Of a stretch of 37,403 bases of DNA, positions 7,320-14,104 are shown in pieces (position 1 is the first letter of the stretch; the number at the start of each line of letters is the position of its first letter). Position numbers and translations under genes: made by a program. The DNA comes from Ignavibacteria bacterium (GTDB lineage: Bacteria > Bacteroidota > Ignavibacteria > UBA10030 > F1-140-MAGs086), in assembly GCA_016873775.1 (NCBI GenBank), contig VGWC01000019.1, positions 1 through 37,403 of the forward strand, in the 5' to 3' direction. The notes below the pieces were generated by a model, which did not search any database, was not told the origin of the DNA, and worked only from the letters and a program-made list of their open reading frames with translations.

Positions 7320-9620
7320 TCATCTTCTCTTAAACTCTGCAAACTTTCCGCTCACCACTGCTTCCAATCCGCTTAACGCGTCGGGATGTTCGAAAATTTG
7401 TTGCAAGTAATGTTCGAGTTCAAATTCTGCAAGTGTATCGTTGTCAATTCCGTTTAAATAATTTTCAAATCCGCGTGAAATAAGTTCATTGGAAATCCAC
7501 ACAGCATTGGGAGAGTTTTGCACAACTCTGCGAACAACTCTTTCTGCAAACGTTTTCATTTCTCCCGTGTAATGCAACGGAAGATAACCACGCGCTTGCG
7601 CATACAAAGTCGGAATTAAATCTGCTTGCGAAAACAATTCTTTCACAATTTGCATTTCTCTTTGTTCTGTAAAGGAAAGTTGAGTCGGAAGTTGCTCAAA
7701 TTCAAGTGAAGACAATTTCTCTTTCGAAATCATTTTGCCTTTGTTCTCAATAATTGCTTTGGCAATTACTTTTGCGGCATCATCTCGGTTTTGCTGCGGA
7801 ACAATTGCATCAGCAAAACCAAGTTGTAAAATCATTTGCGGAGAAGAAGTTGCCATTCCACCGGCAAGAATAAAATACCGCGCAAATGCAAGCGCAGTTT
7901 CAACGTCATTTGTTTTTTTGTGAATGAGTTGCGCAAGTGAAAGTGTTCCGCGAAGTCCGGGATAAATGCCAAGCCGCGTTTCGGGAAGCGCATACGAAGT
8001 GCGATTCGTAATCAGCGTCATCGTGTTTTCATCGAGCGCAAACGCAGACGCAACTTCAACGCCGCCGCCAAACGCTTGTCCATCAACAATGGCAATTTTT
8101 GGTTTCGCCGTTCCCGTCATTATGTGAAAGATAACGTTCTGCCATTCGCGCGTATCGTTCACAATCGCTTTGTAATTTTTCGCTTTGATGTTTTCAATAA
8201 ATCCGGGAATACTTGCGCCGGCAATGAACGTTTTAATCGGCGCAGTATCGAAAATTATGAGTTTGCATTTTGCATCTTTGTTCGCGGCGGTAAATTCACG
8301 TTTCAAATCTGCGAACACATCGTTGTTCATTGCATTTGCCGCGCGTGGATTGTTGAGCGTTATTCTCCGCACTGCGCCGTTCATTTCTTTTTCCGTAAAT
8401 GCAAACGAACATTGAAACGCCGACAACTTTTTCTCGCTCATTATTTTTTTCAGCGAATTGCAGATAGGAAAATATTGTCCAAAACCTTTTGCAAATTCTT
8501 CACGCTTGCGCACAACGTCCGCAACTTTTTTCGCGCCAAGTTCTTTCATCAATGTGAACGGACCTTTGTTCCACAGAAATGCGTTCTGCGTCAGCAATTC
8601 CAAATCTTCAATCGTAATCAGTTTTGCATCAACACATTCTGTTGCAGTAAGAAAACCAATTGCAAGAAATCTGTTCGCAAGTTCTTCAACTGTTTTCGGA
8701 TTGACGTTTGTCGTAAGTTGCTTTTTATCTTGAATCCATCGCACTTCCGATTTATCTTTCGCACGATTGAATTTATCAATCAAATCAATGTAGTTGTTTC
8801 GCGGCGCAAAGAAATTTCCATACACTTTATACAACGCATCTTTCGGATTCGTCGCATCGGAAAACGAATACATCGAAGCCAAACCCACAGGCAAACCGGT
8901 CGCGTCCATCAATTCGAGAAAACCAATGGGAATGTTGTATGCTTTTTTTCCGGCGGCTTCAATCGTAGAAATGTCGAAACCTTCTTCCAACATTCGTGTT
9001 GCTTCGAGTAACAGCGCAACAAAAATAATATCCGCAACGCCGCCTTTTCTGCTTCCCCGAATATGTGTAGGAATTTTTCCGCCGAGTTTCAAAAACTTTT
9101 TTGCAATCGCTTTGCTTTCTTCCGAAGCAGTATCCGTTCCCGCAAATTCTGCTGCGCGATTTTTGTGTGGCAAATAAAAATAATGCATCCACACAACTTT
9201 GTCAGGGCGGCGTGTTGCCTTTGCGAGAATGTTTGCGTTGAGCGAAGATGAGTTTGTTGCAAGCACAACATTTTTTTCGGTGAGCGAATCCAGAACAGCA
9301 AATATTTTTTCTTTGATGTCAATACGCTCTGTTGCCGCTTCAATCACAAGTTGCAGCGATTTTCCTTTGCACGCTTCTTCGTAATTCGTTGTTCCGATAA
9401 TGCGGCTGCGGATTTCAGAAATATCTTTCGCGGAAAATATTTTTCCTTTCGCGCTGTCCAATTCTTTTTCAATCGAAGAAAATCCGCGCTGCAGCATTTC
9501 TTCCGAAACATCGAGCAAGCCAACGTTGAATCCGTTCTGTGCATAATTCTGCGCAAGACTCGCGCCCATCGTTCCCGCACCAACAATGAGTAGTTCTATG
9601 TTATTCCAAGTTGTATTCAT
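7320..9620 (-). CDS. Fused 3-hydroxyacyl-CoA dehydrogenase / enoyl-CoA hydratase (candidate 3-hydroxypimelyl-CoA dehydrogenase)
   Basis: Oxidises a 3-hydroxyacyl-CoA with NAD; here the likely substrate is 3-hydroxypimelyl-CoA released by BamA. From the ATG at 9620 it has 766 residues (a TTG at 9638 is less likely). Domain order is dehydrogenase first, hydratase last, as in FadN-type proteins and opposite to E. coli FadB. The Rossmann motif LLIVGAGTMGASLA is at about 10-23, the NAD-domain partner segments at 190-390, and the crotonase domain at about 400-610. The crotonase part has VDGQAFGGGVE and LPETRLGIYPG, so both catalytic Glu positions are kept. The hydratase half is not needed for 3-hydroxypimelyl-CoA oxidation and may serve crotonyl-CoA further down. 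It is 39 bases after the thiolase gene. Confidence 0.86.
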   Translation of the reverse strand: MNTTWNNIELLIVGAGTMGASLAQNYAQNGFNVGLLDVSEEMLQRGFSSIEKELDSAKGKIFSAKDISEIRSRIIGTTNYEEACKGKSLQLVIEAATERIDIKEKIFAVLDSLTEKNVVLATNSSSLNANILAKATRRPDKVVWMHYFYLPHKNRAAEFAGTDTASEESKAIAKKFLKLGGKIPTHIRGSRKGGVADIIFVALLLEATRMLEEGFDISTIEAAGKKAYNIPIGFLELMDATGLPVGLASMYSFSDATNPKDALYKVYGNFFAPRNNYIDLIDKFNRAKDKSEVRWIQDKKQLTTNVNPKTVEELANRFLAIGFLTATECVDAKLITIEDLELLTQNAFLWNKGPFTLMKELGAKKVADVVRKREEFAKGFGQYFPICNSLKKIMSEKKLSAFQCSFAFTEKEMNGAVRRITLNNPRAANAMNNDVFADLKREFTAANKDAKCKLIIFDTAPIKTFIAGASIPGFIENIKAKNYKAIVNDTREWQNVIFHIMTGTAKPKIAIVDGQAFGGGVEVASAFALDENTMTLITNRTSYALPETRLGIYPGLRGTLSLAQLIHKKTNDVETALAFARYFILAGGMATSSPQMILQLGFADAIVPQQNRDDAAKVIAKAIIENKGKMISKEKLSSLEFEQLPTQLSFTEQREMQIVKELFSQADLIPTLYAQARGYLPLHYTGEMKTFAERVVRRVVQNSPNAVWISNELISRGFENYLNGIDNDTLAEFELEHYLQQIFEHPDALSGLEAVVSGKFAEFKRR

Positions 9621-9662
9621 CAAATCTGAAATCTTCAATCTAAAATCTAAAATGTAAAATCA
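9621..9662. repeat. ATCTAAAATC-type intergenic repeat, second copy of a 29-base identical string
   Basis: Positions 9634-9662 repeat 3524-3552 exactly. The flank AAATCTGAAATCTTCAATC extends the same pattern leftwards and resembles 12794-12828 and 14020-14050. The string overlaps the thiolase stop codon. Confidence 0.7.
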
Positions 9663-10913
9663 AACATATCCTTCCACTACCAACGCTCCCCCTTGCCCGC
9701 CACCGATACACGCAGAAGCAAGTCCGAGTCCGCCGAGTTTCAAAAGAGAAATTGTCATTCGCGCGCCTGTTGCACCAAGCGGATGACCGAGTGCAATTGC
9801 TCCGCCGTTCACATTCACAATTGTTCTATCGAATTGCATTTCTTTTTCACACGCAAGATATTGTCCGCCAAATGCTTCGTTGATTTCGATGTGCTGCATT
9901 TGTTTTAGCGAAAGTCCAGCGCGTTGTAATGCTATGTTGCATGCAGGAACAGGACCAATGCCCATACAATGCGGGTCAACGCCGGCAACACCCCACGAAA
10001 GCAATTCGCCGATTGGTTCGATGCCGAGTTCTTTTGCTTTGCCGAATGTTGTCATCACGACTGCTGCTGCGCCGTCAACAATGCCGGAAGAATTTCCAGC
10101 TGTTTGCACGCCATCAGATTTTACTGCGGGAAGTTTTGCAAGTGATGCAAGTGTTGTTTCCGGTTTTATGTTTTCATCGTTGGCAATAATTTTTTCTTTT
10201 CTTCGCTCTTGAATTTTTACCGGCGTAATTTCTTTTGCAAGTCGTCCTTTTTCCATTCCATCTTTCGCTTTCATTTGTGAAGAAAGTGCAAACGCATCAA
10301 CTTCCGCGCGTGTAATTCCATATCGCCGCACAAGATTTTCCGCAGTTCCCATCATATCGTTATTGATGAATGTATCATTCAATCCGTCTTTGAAAACAAA
10401 TTGCGTTTTCGGTCCCGCCATAAATGGAAAGCCGAATGCCGCGCCATAAATGACAAGCGGTGATTGAGACGTGCTTTCATAACCGCCGGCAAGAACAATT
10501 TCCGCTTCACCGCTCAATAATTCTTTTGCGCCTTGCACAATCGCTTCTGCACCCGACCAGCAAATGCGATTCACCGTAAGCGCGATGGAGAAATTTGAAA
10601 GTCCGGCTTTGAGTGCAACGTGCCGCGCTCCGTAATGCGAATCAATACTTGTGTGCATTGCGTTTCCGAAAATTGCCGTGTCAATAAATTCAATGCGGTC
10701 GGCAAGTTGCGCTTGTTCAATTGCTGCGCGTGCGGCTATTGCTCCCAAATCAATCGGCGTAAAATCTTTCAAACTTCCACCGACTGTTCCAAATGGTGTG
10801 CGCGTTGCAGAAAGAAAAACTATTTTTTTGTTTTTGTCTTTTAAAATTGAATGCGCCGTGCGTTCAATCTTTTTCGGAAGTCGGAAAATTTCGTTGTCAG
10901 TTAAGTTTATCAT
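9660..10913 (-). CDS. Thiolase (acetyl-CoA acyltransferase), candidate 3-oxopimelyl-CoA thiolase
   Basis: Cleaves a 3-oxoacyl-CoA with CoA; in this operon 3-oxopimelyl-CoA to glutaryl-CoA and acetyl-CoA is the expected reaction. It has 417 residues, with an N-terminal extension of about 28 residues before the usual KIVFLSATRTPFG start and no internal Met to shorten it. All catalytic parts are present: the nucleophile in VNRICWSGAEA, EINEAFGGQYLA, the His in GGAIALGHPLGATGARM, and the second Cys in ASACIGGGQGGA. The TSQSP/FINNDMMGTAENL loop region is of the degradative type. Its start lies within the 3' end of the marR gene (17-base overlap), so the two are coupled. Acetoacetyl-CoA thiolase is the alternative. 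Confidence 0.9.
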   Translation of the reverse strand: MINLTDNEIFRLPKKIERTAHSILKDKNKKIVFLSATRTPFGTVGGSLKDFTPIDLGAIAARAAIEQAQLADRIEFIDTAIFGNAMHTSIDSHYGARHVALKAGLSNFSIALTVNRICWSGAEAIVQGAKELLSGEAEIVLAGGYESTSQSPLVIYGAAFGFPFMAGPKTQFVFKDGLNDTFINNDMMGTAENLVRRYGITRAEVDAFALSSQMKAKDGMEKGRLAKEITPVKIQERRKEKIIANDENIKPETTLASLAKLPAVKSDGVQTAGNSSGIVDGAAAVVMTTFGKAKELGIEPIGELLSWGVAGVDPHCMGIGPVPACNIALQRAGLSLKQMQHIEINEAFGGQYLACEKEMQFDRTIVNVNGGAIALGHPLGATGARMTISLLKLGGLGLASACIGGGQGGALVVEGYV

Positions 10914-11406
10914 TCACGTTGTTCCAGATTCGTTCGAGATAATTCAGCATTGCTCTTTTTTCATTTATGGAAAAATCACTCCAGATTTCTTCGTCTGTTT
11001 CTTTGGCGAGATGTTCTATTTCTTTGCAAAGCATTTTTCCGTTTTCCGTTAAATATACATTCACAACGCGTCTATCAATCGTATCGCGTTGTCGGCGCAA
11101 AAATCTATCGCGTTCCATTCTGTCAATAATTCCCGTCAGTGTTGGATTATCCAAATGCAAACGCTCGCCAAGTTCCGTGAGAGAAATTCCGTCTTCTTCA
11201 ACCATTCGCATCAGCACGATATATTGCGTTGCAGTGATATTGTAATCAACAAGTTTTGCATCGAGCAATCGTTTCATTCCGCGTGCTGTTCTGTTGAGTA
11301 AGAAACCAAGACTGATGTCAAGATTCCATTCGTTCACATTACGAAACGAAATTTCTCGCAACTGCGAGTCTTCGACTTTTTCTTCTACTTCACTATTGAT
11401 GAGCAT
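10897..11406 (-). CDS. MarR-family transcriptional regulator
   Basis: A 169-residue winged-helix regulator. After a charged N-terminal 30 residues come the dimer helix SLGFLLNRTARGMKRLLDAK, the region ITATQYIVLMRMVEEDGISL, the recognition helix LGERLHLDNPTLTGIIDRME and the wing DRFLRRQRDTIDRRVVNVYL, ending in a long dimerisation helix. BadR of Rhodopseudomonas, which controls benzoyl-CoA genes, is also MarR-type, so a local role controlling this operon with an aryl- or acyl-CoA ligand is reasonable but inferred. It is embedded within the operon between the leuC-like and thiolase genes, so it would be autoregulated. A palindrome at 13891-13910 is a possible target. Confidence 0.9.
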   Translation of the reverse strand: MLINSEVEEKVEDSQLREISFRNVNEWNLDISLGFLLNRTARGMKRLLDAKLVDYNITATQYIVLMRMVEEDGISLTELGERLHLDNPTLTGIIDRMERDRFLRRQRDTIDRRVVNVYLTENGKMLCKEIEHLAKETDEEIWSDFSINEKRAMLNYLERIWNNVNDKLN

Positions 11407-11445
11407 ACAAATTATTTGCGTACGAAGTATTACATCAAAAAAATT

Positions 11446-12705
11446 TTACACTAAACGCGGGTCAGTGATGTAACCTTTCAATGCAGATGAAGCCGCAACG
11501 ACAGGACTGCACAAAAATACTTTACTTGAGATATGTCCGTTTCGTCCTTTGAAATTGCGGTTCGTCGTGTATAAGCCAATTTCATTCTCGCCAAGAATTC
11601 CCATATGCCCGCCGATGCACGGACCACACGTCGGCGGACTGATTGATGCGCCCGCGTGAATAAATGTGTTTAGAATTCCTTCGTCAATCATTTGCAAATA
11701 AATTTCTTGCGTTGCAGGAATAACGATGAGTCGAACATACGGAGCGATTTCTTTTGTCTTCAAAATATCTGCCGCCGCACGAAAATCTTCAATGCGTCCG
11801 TTCGTGCAAGAACCAATGACAACTTGGTCAACTTTTATTTTCTCCACTTCCGAAATCGGTTTTACGTTGCTTGGTAAATATGGATATGCAATTTGCGGTT
11901 CGAGATTCGATACATCAATTTCTATCACATCGAGAAATTCAGCATCGTCATCTGAAGTGTATGCAGAAATTTTTCGATTTGTTTTTCCTTCGAGAAAATC
12001 AAAAACTTTTTTATCCGCTTTCACGATTCCTGCTTTTGCACCGGCTTCAATTGCCATATTGCAAATCGTAAATCTATCGGCGAGCGACAAATTATCTATC
12101 ACTTCGCCTTCAAATTCCAACGCGCAATACAACGCGCCTTCCACGCCAAGTTTTCCAATCGTGTGAAGAATAATATCTTTTCCACCAACGAACGGTTGCA
12201 ATTTTCCTTTGTAAATAATTTTTATTGTTGGCGGAACTTTGAACCAATTTTCTCCGAGCGCCCAAGACGTTGCCATATCGGTTGAACCAACGCCAGTTGC
12301 AAAAGCACCCAGCGCGCCATACGTGCAGGTGTGTGAATCTGCGCCGATAATTAAATCGCCGGGAACGGCAAGTCCGCTATCGGGAACAATGCAATGGCAA
12401 ATTCCCGAACGCCCGACTTCAAAATAATTTTGAATGTCATATTTGATTGCAAACTCGCGCATCGTTTTCGATAATCCTGCGGCTTGAATATCTTTTGCCG
12501 GAACAAAATGGTCGTTGACAAGCGCAATTTTTTTATTGTCGAAAACTTTCCCCGCGCCGATTTGCTCGAACACGCTCACGGAAAGCGGCACTGTTACGTC
12601 CGTTCCCATCACAAGGTCGAGATTAGCATACACGAGTTCTCCCGCTTTCACGGATTCTCTTCCGCTATGCGCGGCAAATATTTTTTCTGAAATTGTCATT
12701 CCCAT
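11446..12705 (-). CDS. Aconitase-like hydro-lyase large subunit (LeuC/homoaconitase family)
   Basis: Catalytic Fe-S subunit that pairs with the small subunit at 6714-7247. It has 419 residues, the length of archaeal-type LeuC/HacA rather than the 460-470 of E. coli LeuC. Visible: MTISEKIFAAHSG, the VGRSGICHCIVPD segment (97-109), GADSHTCTYGALGAFATGVG (121-140), and the three cluster Cys at C300 (VIGSCTNGR), C360 and C363 (PPTCGPCIGGHMG). The C-terminus RNFKGRNGH with KVFLCSPVVAASSAL completes the active-site set. Isopropylmalate, homocitrate and citrate cannot be told apart here. It is 39 bases upstream of marR and separated from its small subunit by three genes, an unusual split. Confidence 0.88.
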   Translation of the reverse strand: MGMTISEKIFAAHSGRESVKAGELVYANLDLVMGTDVTVPLSVSVFEQIGAGKVFDNKKIALVNDHFVPAKDIQAAGLSKTMREFAIKYDIQNYFEVGRSGICHCIVPDSGLAVPGDLIIGADSHTCTYGALGAFATGVGSTDMATSWALGENWFKVPPTIKIIYKGKLQPFVGGKDIILHTIGKLGVEGALYCALEFEGEVIDNLSLADRFTICNMAIEAGAKAGIVKADKKVFDFLEGKTNRKISAYTSDDDAEFLDVIEIDVSNLEPQIAYPYLPSNVKPISEVEKIKVDQVVIGSCTNGRIEDFRAAADILKTKEIAPYVRLIVIPATQEIYLQMIDEGILNTFIHAGASISPPTCGPCIGGHMGILGENEIGLYTTNRNFKGRNGHISSKVFLCSPVVAASSALKGYITDPRLV

Positions 12706-12709
12706 TTTA

Positions 12710-12819
12710 GTAATTGGTAATTAGTCATTTGTAATTAGTAGAGAGTAGTTAGAAGTCAGTAGTTTATAATTCACGATGGCTTAAATGTTATCAAAATCTG
12801 AAATCGCATATCTCACATC
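12710..12819. repeat. Low-complexity AATTAGT / AATCTGAAATC spacer
   Basis: The gap between the dehydrogenase and leuC-like genes starts with TTAGTAATTGGTAATTAGTC, TTTGTAATTAGTAGAGAGTA and GTTAGAAGTCAGTAG. It ends with AAAATCTGAAATCGCATATC and TCACATCTCAAATC, related to 9621-9640 and 14020-14050. No hairpin with a U-tract is seen. Confidence 0.45.
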
Positions 12820-13884
12820 TCAAATCATTCTCTTCAACGTTTCGCAAATAAAATCTCCGGTTTCTTTTGTGCCGAGATTTCCGCCGAGGTCCTGCGGAGT
12901 TTTGTTTTCTTTCACAGCAAGACGAACGGCGTTTTCGATGAGTTGATTTTCTTTTTTGAAACCGAGATGTTCAAGCATCAATCCGACAGTGAGAATCGCG
13001 CCGAAAGGATTGGCAACATTTTTTCCCGCATATTTTGGCGCAGAACCGTGCACCGGCTCGAACATACACACACCGTTGGGATTGATGTTTCCCGAAGCCG
13101 CCATTCCCAAACCGCCTTGCAATTGCGCACCAATATCCGTAACGATGTCGCCGAACATATTATTTGTAACAATCACTTGAAATTGCTCGGGACGTTTGAG
13201 CATCTGCATTGCAAGCGCATCAATAAACCAATGCTCTTTTTCAATTGCGGGATAATCGTTCCCCACTTCATTGAAAACGCGCTGCCACAAATCGCCTTCA
13301 AAACGCAGCGCATTATTTTTATCGCTCATCGTTACTTTCGTTTTGCCATTCTTCTTTGCATACTCAAACGCGAAACGAATGATGCGTTCCACTCCTTTAT
13401 ATGTGTTCACGCTTTCTTGAATTGCAATTTCATCTTTTGTTCCTTTTTTGAAAAGCCCGCCAACGCCCACGTATAAACCTTCTGTATTTTCGCGAAAGAC
13501 GACAAAGTTCACGTCATCGCACGATTTGTTTTTCAACGGACAAAGTTTTTCGTCAAATAATTTTACAGGACGGAAATTGACGAACTGGTCAAGACCGAAA
13601 CGCATTCCGAAAAGAATATCGCGAGCGTGCGCCATATCGGGAATGCGTGGGTCACCAAGCGCACCAAGAAAAATTGCGGAATAGTTATTTCGAAAATCTT
13701 CGAGTTGTTCTTTGGGAAGGGAAATTCCGGTGGAGAGATATTTGTCAGCGCCAAAATCGAAATGCACGAGTTCGAGTTTGAGCGAGCGGGCGGCGTTCAG
13801 TAATTCAAGAATGCGCACTGCTTCGCGCGTTACGTCAATTCCGATTCCATCGCCGGGAATGATGGCAATTTTGTTTAGGTTCAT
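12820..13884 (-). CDS. Isocitrate/homoisocitrate/isopropylmalate dehydrogenase family enzyme
   Basis: Oxidatively decarboxylates a 2-hydroxy-3-carboxy acid to a 2-oxoacid. It has 354 residues. Seen: the N-terminal IAIIPGDGIGIDVTREAVRI (7-26), substrate-loop region MAHARDILFGMRFGLDQFVN (84-103, with R95 and R105), VVFRENTEGLYVGVGG (128-143), NNMFGDIVTDIGAQLQGGLG (241-260) and EPVHGSAPKYAGKNVANP (276-293). The RENTEGLYVG block resembles isocitrate and homoisocitrate dehydrogenases more than standard LeuB (RELTGGIYFG), and K284-Y285 resemble the NADP-binding pair of E. coli isocitrate dehydrogenase. DmlA/tartrate dehydrogenase-type enzymes share FDQ-like loops and remain an alternative. It lies 114 bases upstream of the leuC-like gene and may be the first gene after the operon promoter. 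Confidence 0.86.
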   Translation of the reverse strand: MNLNKIAIIPGDGIGIDVTREAVRILELLNAARSLKLELVHFDFGADKYLSTGISLPKEQLEDFRNNYSAIFLGALGDPRIPDMAHARDILFGMRFGLDQFVNFRPVKLFDEKLCPLKNKSCDDVNFVVFRENTEGLYVGVGGLFKKGTKDEIAIQESVNTYKGVERIIRFAFEYAKKNGKTKVTMSDKNNALRFEGDLWQRVFNEVGNDYPAIEKEHWFIDALAMQMLKRPEQFQVIVTNNMFGDIVTDIGAQLQGGLGMAASGNINPNGVCMFEPVHGSAPKYAGKNVANPFGAILTVGLMLEHLGFKKENQLIENAVRLAVKENKTPQDLGGNLGTKETGDFICETLKRMI

Positions 13885-13890
13885 TATTTA

Positions 13891-13910
13891 CTGCAAAATA
13901 TAACTTGCAG
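13891..13910. promoter_or_regulatory. Palindrome just upstream of the dehydrogenase start, candidate MarR operator
   Basis: CTGCAA (13891-13896) and TTGCAG (13905-13910) are exact inverted arms around AATATAAC, ending six bases before the start codon at 13884. On the minus strand the centre reads TTATATTTTG, similar to a Bacteroidota -7 element. Size and placement suit a MarR dimer, but binding is unproven. Confidence 0.35.
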
Positions 13911-14104
13911 AAACTAACAAGAATTATTCCAACAATTATAGTATGAAATTTTTTTTTGAATTATTTATTTTTTGAAAAAATCCATTATTCGTAGTCGAAC
14001 ATCAATGTTTTTCTTCTTAATTGTGAAATCCGCGATTTCAAATTTGAGATAGAACTGTCTATTTTAGTTTTTCGAATATCTTTATTAAACAACGTAGGTA
14101 TTCT

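Noticed and set aside
8076-9011. 311-codon plus-strand open frame
   Set aside because: Antisense shadow of the fused dehydrogenase/hydratase; its product is an Arg/Phe/Cys-rich sequence without domain motifs.
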